Positions 41,586-51,251 of a stretch of 64,000 bases of DNA are shown in pieces. The stretch's first letter is position 1. Each line of letters starts with the position of its first letter. Under the pieces are notes generated by a model, which saw only the letters and a list, made by a program, of their open reading frames with translations, did not search any database and had not been told where the DNA came from. Origin of the DNA: Spirabiliibacterium pneumoniae. Its GTDB lineage: Bacteria; Pseudomonadota; Gammaproteobacteria; Enterobacterales; Pasteurellaceae. The stretch is from assembly GCF_014884995.1 (NCBI RefSeq), contig NZ_JABMII010000012.1, positions 41,932-105,931 on the forward strand, read 5' to 3'. The position numbers and the translations under genes were made by a program.

Positions 41586-42839
41586 TTATTCACACACCAA
41601 TTGCTCATGCGCCCATAATTCAGGCAAAGTTTCACGCTGGCGGATTAAATGGACTTTGCCTCCATCCACCAATACTTCCGCGGCGCGCGGACGCGTGTTG
41701 TAGTTCGACGCCATGCACGCCCCATAAGCACCCGCCGAACGTTGCACCAGCAGATCGCTGGCGCGAATGGCTAAAGTGCGGTTTTTGCCTAAAAAATCAC
41801 CCGTTTCACAGATGGGGCCAACCACATCATAAACCGCACTTTGGCGATCTAAAGTGCGGTCAGCTTCGATAATCTGCATATACGCCTGATAAAGCGATGG
41901 GCGAATCATATCATTCATGCCCGCATCAACAATGGCAAAGTTGCGCTGCTCGTTGCTTTTCAAAAACGCCACTTTGGTCACTAACACGCCTGCATTCGCC
42001 ACAATGGCGCGCCCTGGCTCTAAAATAATCTCAAGATCGGCGTAATCTTTGAGTTTTGTCAGTAACGCTTTGGTGTATTCACTCGGCTGCGGCGGTGTTT
42101 CGCCATTGTACGGCACGCCTAAGCCGCCACCGAGATCAAGGTGTTTGATCGTAATGCCGTCCTCTTTTAAGGCTTGCATGAGCAGCAATAGCCGATCCGT
42201 TGCGTCTAAAAATGGTTGCAGCTCTGTGATTTGCGAGCCGATGTGACAATCTAAGCCTTCAATGCGTAAGTGCGGTAACTGCTTGGCCAGCTGGTAGGCG
42301 CTGCGCGCTTGAGTGACGCTGATGCCAAATTTATTTTCTTTCAGCCCCGTTGAAATATACGGGTGCGTTTTGGCGTCTACATCGGGGTTCACCCGCAGGG
42401 AAATGGGCGCGATTTTCCCCATTTCACCCGCCACGGCGTTGATCAACTCCAGCTCTGCAATGGATTCCACATTAAAGCAGCGAATGCCCACTTCGAGCGC
42501 TCGCGCGATTTGATCAGCAGTTTTCGCCACACCTGAAAAAACCACTTTGTGCGGATCACCGCCAGCAGTGAGTACTCGCTCAAGCTCGCCAACCGAGACA
42601 ATATCAAATCCGGCCCCCATTTTTGCTAGTAAGTTTAAAATAGCAATATTGGAGTTGGCTTTCACCGCATAGCAAATCAAATGTGGGTGAGTGCCAAAGG
42701 CGTTGTCAAAAGCGCGGAAATGGCGCACCAACGTGGCTTTTGAATACACATACAGCGGCGTGCCAAACTCGGCTGCCAAATCGCTGATAGCAACATCCTC
42801 AGCGTGCAGTTTGTTATCGTGGTATTGAAAAAAATCCAT
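41586..42839 (-). CDS. lysA: Diaminopimelate decarboxylase
   Basis: LysA decarboxylates meso-diaminopimelate to L-lysine, the final step of lysine synthesis. The 417 residues show the PLP lysine segment ICYAVKANSN, HIGSQ, GGGLG, EPGRAIVANAG and CETGDFLG. Length is standard. It lies eight bases downstream of lptM and abuts narQ. Three uptake sequences are inside the gene. Confidence 0.97.
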   Translation of the reverse strand: MDFFQYHDNKLHAEDVAISDLAAEFGTPLYVYSKATLVRHFRAFDNAFGTHPHLICYAVKANSNIAILNLLAKMGAGFDIVSVGELERVLTAGGDPHKVVFSGVAKTADQIARALEVGIRCFNVESIAELELINAVAGEMGKIAPISLRVNPDVDAKTHPYISTGLKENKFGISVTQARSAYQLAKQLPHLRIEGLDCHIGSQITELQPFLDATDRLLLLMQALKEDGITIKHLDLGGGLGVPYNGETPPQPSEYTKALLTKLKDYADLEIILEPGRAIVANAGVLVTKVAFLKSNEQRNFAIVDAGMNDMIRPSLYQAYMQIIEADRTLDRQSAVYDVVGPICETGDFLGKNRTLAIRASDLLVQRSAGAYGACMASNYNTRPRAAEVLVDGGKVHLIRQRETLPELWAHEQLVCE

Positions 42840-42847
42840 ATCAATCC

Positions 42848-42973
42848 TTATTGGGCTTGGGTTTGCTCAGTGCTGGCGTTATCAGTAGGGAAATAAAGCG
42901 CCCCTTTAACCCCGCAACTGACGAGACTAAACAGGCACAAAGCAGCAAGTGCGGTTAACATTGCAGTTTTCAT
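42848..42973 (-). CDS. lptM: LPS transport lipoprotein LptM (YifL)
   Basis: This very short gene encodes 41 residues: a lipoprotein signal with lipobox LVSC and the LptM hallmark CGVKGALYFP, followed by a polar tail ending QTQAQ. LptM helps mature the LptDE complex that exports LPS. It lies between lysA and divergent cyaY, the same place as yifL in other gamma-proteobacteria. AGCGG upstream of the ATG is a modest ribosome site; an uptake sequence lies in the signal-peptide codons. Confidence 0.88.
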   Translation of the reverse strand: MKTAMLTALAALCLFSLVSCGVKGALYFPTDNASTEQTQAQ

Positions 42974-43096
42974 AAGCGGTCCTTTTTTGATAATTTTGGC
43001 TATTTTAACCATTAATATCGACAATGTGCTATTACTATTGTTGGAAAGTTGTAAAATGTCTATAATTTAGGGTCAATATCGCATGGAGAGCAAAAC

Positions 43097-43405
43097 ATGA
43101 ATGTGACAGAATATCACCAACGGGTTGAAAAAACGTGGGCAGAGATTGAAACGGCCATCGAAGAACAAGAAATTGATGTTGATTGCGATATACTCGGCTC
43201 GGTGTTTTCCATCACGTTTGCTGATGGGCAACAAATTGTGATTAATAAACAAGAACCGTTACTTGAGCTGTGGCTTGCCAGCAAATTGGGGGGCTATCAC
43301 TTCAAATATCATGGTGGGCAGTGGTTAACCGCTGATCATCAAGAATTTTTCCAACTATTAACTGACGCGCTGGCCGCCTATGGCGAGCAGGTGCGTTTTA
43401 ACTGA
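43097..43405 (+). CDS. cyaY: Frataxin-like iron-sulfur regulator CyaY
   Basis: CyaY binds iron and IscS and tunes iron-sulfur cluster assembly. The 102 residues have the acidic first helix (EIETAIEEQEIDVDCD), a beta sheet with SVFSITFADGQQIVINKQEP, LWLASKLGGYHF, and a final helix, all typical of the family. It is divergent from lptM and nine bases before pldA. Confidence 0.95.
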   Translation: MNVTEYHQRVEKTWAEIETAIEEQEIDVDCDILGSVFSITFADGQQIVINKQEPLLELWLASKLGGYHFKYHGGQWLTADHQEFFQLLTDALAAYGEQVRFN

Positions 43406-43413
43406 GATGATTT

Positions 43414-44271
43414 ATGCGTAAACTGATAATGTTAACCACCGCACTTTTCCCCTGTGCGGTGCTGGCTGCTGATTTGGCCACCAATGAAACGCCTGTGTAT
43501 CATTCCAAAACGGAATTAATGCTACGCAAGAGCAAAGATAACTTTTTCTCGCTCGCGCCGTATGAGCAAAACTACATCATGGAAACGTTCAGCAATGGCA
43601 ATTTCGACATGCAAGACGGCAAAGAGAAAAAGCATGACGAAATTAAATTTCAAATAAGCCTTGGGTTGCCGATTTGGCGTGGCATTTTGGGCGAAAACTC
43701 GCTACTCGGTGCCAGTTACACGCAACGTTCATGGTTTCAATTGAGCAACACCATTGAATCGTCACCCTTTCGCGAAACGAACTACGAGCCACAACTCTTT
43801 TTAGCATGGTCAACCAAATATGATCTCCCATGGGGCTGGACGCTCAACGACATTGAAACGGGCTTTAACCATGAATCCAACGGGCGCAGCGATCAATTTG
43901 AACGCTCTCGCAGCTGGAACCGCCTGTATGCGCGCGTATCCGCTCACAAAGACAATTGGATGGTGGAGTTTAAGCCGTGGTGGCGCATTCCAGAAAAAGC
44001 CGACGATGATGATAACCCAGACATTACCGCCTATCGCGGGCATTATGATTTAACCGTGGGTTACAAATATGACGAACATCAAGTCAAACTGACTGGGCAT
44101 TATAACCTCAAAAGCGGCAAAGGTGGGGTGCTTGCCAATTATAGCTATCCGATCACCAAACAAGTGCGGTTTTATGTGCAGTATTACGGTGGCTATGGTG
44201 AATCCTTAATTGACTACAATCGTCGCATTCATCGCATAGGGCTTGGCATTTCGTTAAATGACGTGTTCTGA
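43414..44271 (+). CDS. pldA: Outer-membrane phospholipase A
   Basis: PldA removes misplaced phospholipids from the outer leaflet of the outer membrane. The 285 residues have a signal peptide ending VLAA and a twelve-strand barrel. The catalytic histidine and serine are in GFNHESNGRSD, with YTQRSWFQ and a C-terminal phenylalanine for barrel assembly. It starts nine bases after cyaY and overlaps recQ. Confidence 0.95.
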   Translation: MRKLIMLTTALFPCAVLAADLATNETPVYHSKTELMLRKSKDNFFSLAPYEQNYIMETFSNGNFDMQDGKEKKHDEIKFQISLGLPIWRGILGENSLLGASYTQRSWFQLSNTIESSPFRETNYEPQLFLAWSTKYDLPWGWTLNDIETGFNHESNGRSDQFERSRSWNRLYARVSAHKDNWMVEFKPWWRIPEKADDDDNPDITAYRGHYDLTVGYKYDEHQVKLTGHYNLKSGKGGVLANYSYPITKQVRFYVQYYGGYGESLIDYNRRIHRIGLGISLNDVF

Positions 44272-46096
44272 GTTGACTGACACCCCACAAAAGTGCGGTC
44301 AACCAGCCGCGCTGACGGTGTTACGCCAGGTTTTTGGCTATCAAACCTTTCGCACAGGGCAAGAAAGGGCCATTCAAGCCACGTTAAGCGGGCGAGATAG
44401 CTTGTTAGTGATGGCAACAGGCTCGGGCAAATCATTGTGCTATCAAGTGCCCGCCTTATGTTTCGACGGGCTAACATTGGTGATTTCCCCGCTGATTTCC
44501 TTAATGAAAGACCAAGTGGATCAACTCAAAAGTAACGGCGTGGAGGCAGCCTTTCTTAACTCCAGCCAAAGCAGCGACGAGCAACAGCAGGTGCAATCGC
44601 GCGCGATAAATGGCAGTTTGAAACTGCTCTACATTTCGCCTGAAAAAGTGATGACGCAGAGTTTTTATCATTTTATCAGTCAATGTAAATTGAGCTTTAT
44701 CGCCATTGATGAAGCACACTGCATCTCCCAGTGGGGGCACGATTTTCGCCCTGAATACAGCTTACTTGGCGGCTTGAAAATCAGTTTTCCTGCTGTTCCC
44801 ATGATGGCACTGACCGCCACCGCCGATCGCACCACACGCCTTGATATTTTGCAACTGCTAAAGCTGGATAATCCTTACGAATACATTGGCAGCTTTGATC
44901 GCACCAATATCCGCTACACCTTGATGGAAAAATACAAAGGCGTGGAGCAAATGTGCCAGTTTGTGCTCTCACAAAAAGGAAAGTGCGGTATTGTCTATTG
45001 CAACTCGCGCGCTAAAACCGAAAAATTGTGCGAAAGCCTCAAACGCCGAGGCATTAGCTGCGCGCCCTACCACGCAGGCTTAAGCCAACAACAGCGTGAA
45101 GCTACACAGCATGCCTTTCAACACGATGATATTCAAGTGGTGGTGGCCACTGTCGCTTTTGGCATGGGGATTAATAAATCAAATGTGCGTTTTGTGCTCC
45201 ATTTTGACCTGCCTCGCAGCATTGAAGCCTACTACCAAGAAACTGGGCGCGCAGGGCGTGATGATTTGCCCGCAGAAGCGGTGCTGCTGTATGACCCCGC
45301 CGATTACGCTTGGCTAAACAAAATTCTGCTAGAAAAGCCTGAAGGCACATTGCGTGAGATTGAACAGCACAAATTGCAAGCCATTGGTGCCTTTGCCGAG
45401 GCGCAAACCTGTCGGCGGTTGGTGCTGCTGAACTATTTTGGTGAAAACAAGCAAAAGCCGTGTAATAACTGTGATATTTGCCTCTCGCCGCCAACGCGCT
45501 ACGACGGCCTTTTAGATGCACAAAAGGTGCTCTCCGTGATTTATCGCACAGGGCAACTGTTTTCAATTCATTATGTGGTGGCGGTGCTGCGCGGGCTGAA
45601 TAACCAGCGTATTAAAGACAATCACCACGACACGCTCAGCGTGTATGGGCTAGGGCGTGAGCAATCACAAGAATATTGGATCAATGTGATCCGTCAGCTG
45701 ATTCACCTCGGCTTCATTGAACAGCATATTGCACAACATTCTGCCCTAAAATTAACGCAAGCCGCCCGTGCCATTTTGCGTGGCGAAACCGCACTTTCCC
45801 TTGCCACGCCGCGCTTGAGCGTGTCGGTGATGAAAAAAGTGCAGTATCAGCGCGTGAAAAACTATGACAAACATCTGTTTGAACGCCTGCGTTTTTTGCG
45901 CAAACAACTCTCCGAAAAGGAATCCATTCCGCCTTATATTGTGTTTAATGACGCCACACTGCAAGAAATGGCACAATTTAAACCCACCTCTCGGCAGGCG
46001 ATGTTGCAAATCAATGGCGTTGGCGAGCGTAAACTCGAACGCTTCGGCGCCCCTTTTTTACAGTTGATTTGTGAGTATCAACAATCGTCCTATTGA
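44258..46096 (+). CDS. recQ: ATP-dependent DNA helicase RecQ
   Basis: RecQ unwinds DNA 3' to 5' and takes part in recombination and fork repair. The 612 residues contain helicase motifs MATGSGKSLCYQVPA, DEAHCISQWGHDFRPEY, SRAKTEKLCE and QETGRAGRD, the zinc site in CRRLVLLNYF and CNNCDIC, a winged-helix RQC domain and a C-terminal HRDC domain. The ATG overlaps pldA by 14 bases, suggesting coupling, and no better start lies downstream before the conserved region. Confidence 0.95.
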   Translation: MTCSELTDTPQKCGQPAALTVLRQVFGYQTFRTGQERAIQATLSGRDSLLVMATGSGKSLCYQVPALCFDGLTLVISPLISLMKDQVDQLKSNGVEAAFLNSSQSSDEQQQVQSRAINGSLKLLYISPEKVMTQSFYHFISQCKLSFIAIDEAHCISQWGHDFRPEYSLLGGLKISFPAVPMMALTATADRTTRLDILQLLKLDNPYEYIGSFDRTNIRYTLMEKYKGVEQMCQFVLSQKGKCGIVYCNSRAKTEKLCESLKRRGISCAPYHAGLSQQQREATQHAFQHDDIQVVVATVAFGMGINKSNVRFVLHFDLPRSIEAYYQETGRAGRDDLPAEAVLLYDPADYAWLNKILLEKPEGTLREIEQHKLQAIGAFAEAQTCRRLVLLNYFGENKQKPCNNCDICLSPPTRYDGLLDAQKVLSVIYRTGQLFSIHYVVAVLRGLNNQRIKDNHHDTLSVYGLGREQSQEYWINVIRQLIHLGFIEQHIAQHSALKLTQAARAILRGETALSLATPRLSVSVMKKVQYQRVKNYDKHLFERLRFLRKQLSEKESIPPYIVFNDATLQEMAQFKPTSRQAMLQINGVGERKLERFGAPFLQLICEYQQSSY

Positions 46097-46217
46097 CCGC
46101 ACTTTTGCTTTCAAAATATAAAATGTTAATAGTGGATTACTGTCAAAACTGGAAAATGTCATCTATTTCTTATATCCTAATCCTAGCCATATGGCGCATT
46201 GAACAAAAGGAGTGATT

Positions 46218-46778
46218 ATGAAAAAATCTCTATTAAGTGCACTGACATTGACCGCACTGCTCAGTGCCACATCAGCCATTGCCCACGGTGATCACAACCA
46301 CGATCACAGCAAAGCACTGGAAATCCCAATGCAATTGCTTGACGTAGAAAAAGGCAATCAAGATATTGGTAAAGTTTACATCAGTGAATCCAAATACGGC
46401 CTTGTCTTCACCCCTGAATTACACGATTTAACCCCAGGCATTCATGGCTTCCATATTCATCAAAACCCAAGCTGTGAAGCAAAAGAAAAAGAAGGCAAAT
46501 TAGTGGCAGGCTTAGGCGCTGGTGGCCATTGGGATCCCAAAAACACGGGCAAGCACAGTACCCCTTGGGACGATGACGGGCATTTAGGCGACCTGCCCGC
46601 ATTGGCGGTGGATCAAGAAGGACACGCCACCAACCCTGTTTTAGCGCCGCGCTTACACGCTTTGGATGAAATCAAAGGCCATGCGTTGATGATCCATGCC
46701 CACGGCGACAATCATTCAGACGAACCTAAACCGCTTGGTGGTGGCGGTGCGCGTATGGCGTGTGGTGTTATCAAATAA
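46218..46778 (+). CDS. sodC: Periplasmic copper/zinc superoxide dismutase
   Basis: SodC converts superoxide to hydrogen peroxide in the periplasm. The 186-residue product has a signal peptide ending AIA and a mature N-terminus rich in histidine ([10 protein letters not shown]) that likely binds copper or zinc. Copper and zinc ligands appear in [20 protein letters not shown] and [10 protein letters not shown], and the disulfide cysteines in NPSC and MACGV. I start at the ATG eight bases after AGGAGTG. Confidence 0.95.
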   Translation: MKKSLLSALTLTALLSATSAIAHGDHNHDHSKALEIPMQLLDVEKGNQDIGKVYISESKYGLVFTPELHDLTPGIHGFHIHQNPSCEAKEKEGKLVAGLGAGGHWDPKNTGKHSTPWDDDGHLGDLPALAVDQEGHATNPVLAPRLHALDEIKGHALMIHAHGDNHSDEPKPLGGGGARMACGVIK

Positions 46779-46783
46779 ATATC

Positions 46784-46806
46784 AAGCTCCCGTTGGGAGC
46801 TTTTTT
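46784..46806 (+). terminator. Terminator after sodC
   Basis: AAGCTCCC and GGGAGCTT pair around a three-base loop and are followed by a T-run. It lies five bases after the stop. Confidence 0.9.
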
Positions 46807-46885
46807 CTTGCGCAGAAATCGTTGGCAATGTGAATCATTTCGCTTATCATAAGATGTATTTTAATTTCACCTTAAGGAATGCAGT

Positions 46886-47647
46886 ATGAAAAAAGACGAA
46901 GTGGGGCACAATTTTTTGGCACGGTTGGGCAAAAAACGCTTACGCCCAGGTGGACGCAAAGCCACCCAATGGCTATTTGAACAAGGGCAATTTGATGGGC
47001 AAAGTGCGGTATTGGAAGTGGCGTGTAATATGGGCACCACGGCGATTAACCTTGCCCAGCGTTATGGCTGCCACATCACGGGCGTGGATTTGGATGAAAA
47101 TGCGCTGGCAAAAGCGCGTGCGAATATCGCAAAGTGCGGTTTGGACGAGCTTATCCATGTTCAGCGCGCCAACGCCACCAAGCTGCCTTTTGCGGATGCG
47201 AGTTTTGATGTGGTCATTAATGAGGCGATGTTGACGATGCTGCCGATTGAGGCGAAGCGCAAAGCCATTAGCGAGTATTTTCGTGTCTTAAAACCTGGCG
47301 GCAAGCTGTTAACCCACGATGTGATGCTGACCCGAGAGCACGATGAGGCGATTATCCAAGATTTGCGCCATGCGATTAATATCACCGTCACGCCGCTAAG
47401 TGAGCAAGGTTGGCAGCAGCTCTTTTTAGACTGCGGTTTTGCCCGCTGTGAACACATTAAAGGTGAGATGACGCTACTTTCCCCGCGTGGAATGATTTAT
47501 GACGAGGGCGTATTGGGCACGCTGCGCATTGTGCGTAACGCGCTGCGTGCAGAAAACCGTGCAACCTTTAAAAAGATGTTTAAGTTGTTCAACGACAAAG
47601 AAAAACGCTTGAATTTTATTGCATTGGCCAGCGAAAAAGCGCGTTAA
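46886..47647 (+). CDS. Class I SAM-dependent methyltransferase, substrate unknown
   Basis: The 253 residues have a Rossmann methyltransferase fold: motif I VLEVACNMGTTAINLAQ, motif II VDLDENAL, NATKLPFADASFDVV, and YFRVLKPGGKLL. This is the pattern of UbiE/COQ5-type small-molecule methyltransferases, but sequence alone does not name the substrate. It has AAGGA before the ATG and shares the four bases TTAA of its stop with the stop of trmO on the other strand. Confidence 0.82.
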   Translation: MKKDEVGHNFLARLGKKRLRPGGRKATQWLFEQGQFDGQSAVLEVACNMGTTAINLAQRYGCHITGVDLDENALAKARANIAKCGLDELIHVQRANATKLPFADASFDVVINEAMLTMLPIEAKRKAISEYFRVLKPGGKLLTHDVMLTREHDEAIIQDLRHAINITVTPLSEQGWQQLFLDCGFARCEHIKGEMTLLSPRGMIYDEGVLGTLRIVRNALRAENRATFKKMFKLFNDKEKRLNFIALASEKAR

Positions 47648-48357
47648 AGTGCGGTGATGGATTGCACACAGGCGCAATGTTCATCTTGAAACACAAAGCG
47701 CACATTAAACGCCCAAATGCTTAAGCCATATTCGCGCCCATATTGGTTGTGCTGGTAGGCTGGGCGCGGATCTTGGGTGATCAGCTCAACGATAAACTCC
47801 TGCAAATGAGGATACGCGCGAGCCGCTTTGCTTTGCAGAAAACGCTTCGCTTGTGGGCTGAAATGCACGGTTATATTTGAAGGCACGGGTGCCTCGCTGG
47901 CGAAACCGCACTTTGCATTCACTTCACTGTCGGCGTAGGCAAGGTATGGCTTAATGTCGAAAATCGGCGTGCCATTGACCAGATCAATGCTGCCAACATG
48001 CAACCGCACGCTGCCTTTTTTAATGTGAATCTCTTCCAGCGCCACCAGCGACAGCCCAAGGGCGTTGGGGCGGTGTGTGGCGCGAGTGGCAAACACGCCC
48101 ATGCGCTGATTGCCCCCTAAACGCGGCGGGCGCACAGTTGGACTCCATTTATGGGCTGGAATTTTATCGAACTGAAAAATCAGCCAGATATGGCTAAACT
48201 GCGCCAGCCCGCGCACACAATCCGCGTGGTTATAGGGCGGCAACAGTTCAATTTCCCCTGTGCCATAACGGCTTAATTTGGGTTGGCGTGGTACGGAAAA
48301 TTTTTCGTTATAAGGGGTGTGCGCAATGGCGATCGGCTCAAGGCAAAGTGCGGTCAT
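47644..48357 (-). CDS. trmO: tRNA m6t6A37 methyltransferase TrmO
   Basis: TrmO (formerly TsaA/YaeB) N6-methylates t6A at position 37 in certain threonine tRNAs. The 237 residues show RMGVFATRATHRPNALGLSL, the family hallmark, DIKPYL, and RPAYQHNQYGREYGLSIW near the C-terminus. It is divergent from menA, a neighbour pair known in Haemophilus. Confidence 0.93.
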   Translation of the reverse strand: MTALCLEPIAIAHTPYNEKFSVPRQPKLSRYGTGEIELLPPYNHADCVRGLAQFSHIWLIFQFDKIPAHKWSPTVRPPRLGGNQRMGVFATRATHRPNALGLSLVALEEIHIKKGSVRLHVGSIDLVNGTPIFDIKPYLAYADSEVNAKCGFASEAPVPSNITVHFSPQAKRFLQSKAARAYPHLQEFIVELITQDPRPAYQHNQYGREYGLSIWAFNVRFVFQDEHCACVQSITAL

Positions 48358-48461
48358 ACCACTCCTAAATGAATAAAATACCTTGTTAGGTCAATATGCA
48401 AGCGTCAATTTAGGGGTATAATATCGCTTTTCAATCGAAAAGTCGTTTTTTAAAGTGAAAT

Positions 48462-49388
48462 ATGAATAAATCTCAAATTGCGGTGTGGTTATCCACCGCA
48501 CGCCCTAAAACGCTGCCGTTGGCGCTGGCGTCTATTCTCACTGGCACCGCGCTGGGCTATGCCGATGGGCATTTTAACGGGGCGATTTTATTTTGGTCGG
48601 TGCTGACCGCACTTTTATTGCAGGTGTTATCCAATTTCGCCAATGATTATGGCGATCACCAAAAAGGCTCTGACACGGCGGCGCGTATTGGTCCGCTGCG
48701 TGGGATTCAGCGCGGTTTAATCAATGCCCGTCAGCTAAAATGGGGGCTGATTACGGTGGCGGTGCTGGCGTGTTTGTCGGGTTTAACCTTGATTATGGTG
48801 GCGTGTCGCACTTGGCAAGATTTGTTTGCGTTTTTGGTGCTTGGTGCGCTCGCCGTGCTGGCGTCGATTACCTACACGGTCGGTAAAAAACCCTATGGCT
48901 ACATTGGGCTGGGCGATATTTCGGTGTTGACCTTTTTTGGCTGGATTGGCGTGGGTGGTACGTATTATTTACAAACCCATGATGTGATTGGTCCTCCCAT
49001 TTTTCTTGCCGCCACGGCTACTGGCTTGCTGGCGACGGCGGTATTAAATATTAATAATTTGCGCGACATTGAGCAAGATAAATTGGCGGGTAAAAATACG
49101 CTCGCTGTGCGCCTTGAGATGAAAAATGCCAAGCGTTATCACGCCGTATTGGTGTTTGGAGCACTGGCGATTTATATTTATTTGGGCGTGTTTTATGCTA
49201 TGGCGTTAGGCATGTCAATGCTCCTATGCTTATTGGCATCACCATTGTTGTTGTGGCATTTGCGTAGTGTGTTTCGCTCCACTCGGCCTGAACAGTTGCG
49301 CCCGATGCTGGCGCAAATGTCACTTTTGGCATTATTGACCAATGTGCTTTTTAGTCTTGGTATCGTGTTGAGTGACGGTGGGTTTTAA
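48462..49388 (+). CDS. menA: 1,4-dihydroxy-2-naphthoate polyprenyltransferase
   Basis: MenA attaches the isoprenoid tail to 1,4-dihydroxy-2-naphthoate, the membrane step of menaquinone synthesis. The 308 residues have eight to nine membrane helices, the prenyl-diphosphate motif NFANDYGDHQKGSD and a second aspartate-rich segment NNLRDIEQDKLAGKNTLAVR. The quinone supplies electrons for the Nap system. It is followed by rraA with about 60 bases between. Confidence 0.95.
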   Translation: MNKSQIAVWLSTARPKTLPLALASILTGTALGYADGHFNGAILFWSVLTALLLQVLSNFANDYGDHQKGSDTAARIGPLRGIQRGLINARQLKWGLITVAVLACLSGLTLIMVACRTWQDLFAFLVLGALAVLASITYTVGKKPYGYIGLGDISVLTFFGWIGVGGTYYLQTHDVIGPPIFLAATATGLLATAVLNINNLRDIEQDKLAGKNTLAVRLEMKNAKRYHAVLVFGALAIYIYLGVFYAMALGMSMLLCLLASPLLLWHLRSVFRSTRPEQLRPMLAQMSLLALLTNVLFSLGIVLSDGGF

Positions 49389-49449
49389 TGGTAATTTACC
49401 TTGATCGCGTTTATACTAAGAGCCATCATTGATTAAAAAGGACACAACT

Positions 49450-49971
49450 ATGCGTATTGATACATCACAATTGTGCGACATCAACCAAGATCAAATTGAT
49501 GTGGTTGAGCCAATTTTTTCCAGTTTTGGTGGCCGCACGTCGTTTTATGGCAAAGTGAGCACCGTCAAATGCTTTGAAAGCAATGGGCTTATCGAAGAAA
49601 TATTGGAAGAAGATGGGCGCGGGCGTGTGTTGTTGATTGATGGTGGCGGTTCTGTGCGTCGCGCACTGATTGATGGGTATCTTGCGCAGCTAGCATTAGA
49701 TAATGAGTGGGAAGGCATTATTGTGTATGGTGCCGTGCGCCAACTTGATGTATTAGAGCGCTTAGACATTGGCATTCACGCGCTTGCGCCAATTCCTGTG
49801 TCAGCCGATGAACGCACCATTGGCGATAGCGATATCCCCGTCAATTTTGCTGGCGTGACCTTTTTGCCCGAAGATTATATTTATGCCGACTTAACGGGCA
49901 TTATTCTTTCGCCCGAGCCGTTGGATTTAAGTCGTGATGAAATGGAAGACGAGTTTGAAGATGAGGAATAG
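49450..49971 (+). CDS. rraA: Regulator of RNase E activity A
   Basis: RraA binds the scaffold part of RNase E and inhibits mRNA decay. The 173 residues fold as the RraA/MenG-like trimer: [57 protein letters not shown] start at MRIDTSQ, with AAGGA upstream; an in-frame ATG 21 bases earlier adds an unconserved leader. The tail is acidic ([11 protein letters not shown]). Confidence 0.95.
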   Translation: MRIDTSQLCDINQDQIDVVEPIFSSFGGRTSFYGKVSTVKCFESNGLIEEILEEDGRGRVLLIDGGGSVRRALIDGYLAQLALDNEWEGIIVYGAVRQLDVLERLDIGIHALAPIPVSADERTIGDSDIPVNFAGVTFLPEDYIYADLTGIILSPEPLDLSRDEMEDEFEDEE

Positions 49972-49975
49972 GTTA

Positions 49976-50042
49976 AAGTGCGGTTAAACCGCACTTGGCT
50001 GGTTTTTCACAACCGCACTTTACCATCAAAGTGCGGTTTTTT
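49976..50042. terminator. Four uptake sequences forming two terminator hairpins between rraA and glpX
   Basis: The first pair (49976-49996) has a one-base centre; the second (50011-50038) pairs 11 bases with a six-base loop and is followed by TTTT on the plus strand. Both stand between convergent genes, the second nearest the glpX stop. Confidence 0.8.
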
Positions 50043-50046
50043 GTGC

Positions 50047-51060
50047 TCAGTTGCCGATTAAACGGTAAAGTTCGCTGTCTTTGCGGTTTAAATAGTGATA
50101 AGACTGAATGCGGCGAATGGTGCGCGAACGCCCGCGGATCAGCAAAGTTTCGGTTGTGGCAACGTCGCCTTTGCGATGAATGCCTTTGAGCAAGTCGCCA
50201 TTGGTGATGCCCGTTGCGGAGAACACCAAATTATCATCGCGCACAATTTGCTCAAGTGTGAGCACCTCACCGACGGGTACGCCCATCGCTTTACAACGTG
50301 CGCGTTCTTTGGCAGCGATGGCTTTGTTCTCTTCGCTGTCGCCCTTGACGTTATCACGAGCTAAAAACCGCACTTGCATATCGCCACCGAGTGCGCGAAT
50401 CGCCGCACCTGCCACCACACCTTCTGGCGCACCGCCAATGGCATAGAGCATATCAACGTTGTTATCTGGCAGGCAGCAGAGAATGGAGGCAGCCACATCG
50501 CCATCTGGAATCGCCAGCACTTTTACGCCGAGTTGCTGCATTTGTTTAATCACCGCGTGATGGCGCGGTTTATCAAGCGTGACCACGGTTAATTGAGAGA
50601 GTAATTTGCCCAACTTTGAGGCGACACGGCGCAGATTTTGCTCAAGGGGAAGATTAAGATCGATCATGCCTTTCACTTCAGGGCCGACCACCAATTTCTC
50701 CATATACATATCAGGTGCGCTAATAAATGTATTTGGACCACCCGCTGCTAAGACAGAAAGTGCGTTGGCTTGCCCCATCGCAGTCATGCGTGTGCCTTCA
50801 ATGGGGTCAACGGCAATGCAAACATCATCAATGCCGCCTTTGCCGACTTTCTCACCGATATATAACATCGGCGCTTCGTCAATTTCACCTTCTCCGATGA
50901 CAATTTTGCCATCGATTTCGATTTGATTTAGCATTAAGCGCATGGCTTTCACCGCAGCGTCGTCTGCGGCATTTTTATCGCCACGACCAAGCCAGGCAAA
51001 ACCAGCAAGGGCAGCAGCTTCAGTTACACGGGAGAATTCAATTGCGAGGGCTCGTTTCAT
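50047..51060 (-). CDS. glpX: Class II fructose-1,6-bisphosphatase
   Basis: GlpX removes the 1-phosphate of fructose-1,6-bisphosphate in gluconeogenesis. The 337 residues contain NAADDAAVKAMR, IGEGEIDEAPMLYIGE, VDPIEGTRMTAMGQANA (substrate and metal site) and GGAPEGVVAGAAIRALGG. I start at MKRALAIEFSRV, the conserved family start; an upstream in-frame ATG would add 21 unconserved residues. It is divergent from zapB, as in Haemophilus. Confidence 0.95.
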   Translation of the reverse strand: MKRALAIEFSRVTEAAALAGFAWLGRGDKNAADDAAVKAMRLMLNQIEIDGKIVIGEGEIDEAPMLYIGEKVGKGGIDDVCIAVDPIEGTRMTAMGQANALSVLAAGGPNTFISAPDMYMEKLVVGPEVKGMIDLNLPLEQNLRRVASKLGKLLSQLTVVTLDKPRHHAVIKQMQQLGVKVLAIPDGDVAASILCCLPDNNVDMLYAIGGAPEGVVAGAAIRALGGDMQVRFLARDNVKGDSEENKAIAAKERARCKAMGVPVGEVLTLEQIVRDDNLVFSATGITNGDLLKGIHRKGDVATTETLLIRGRSRTIRRIQSYHYLNRKDSELYRLIGN

Positions 51061-51251
51061 TTTTGTGTGCCTTTTGGTTGGGTTAATGTAGCCGAGGGAT
51101 AGAATATCCACACAAAAATTCATTTTAGCATAGTGTCTAAATTTTATGTAATAGAATTATCACACCTTTGGTGTGTAATTTTATGTGAAATCTTCGGTGA
51201 TCTGCGTTAGAATAGGCGTAAGTATTCATTTTACCGAAGAGGATTTACACT

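Noticed and set aside
41851..41880. Facing uptake sequences inside lysA as a terminator
   Set aside because: They lie within conserved coding sequence and the gene continues normally.
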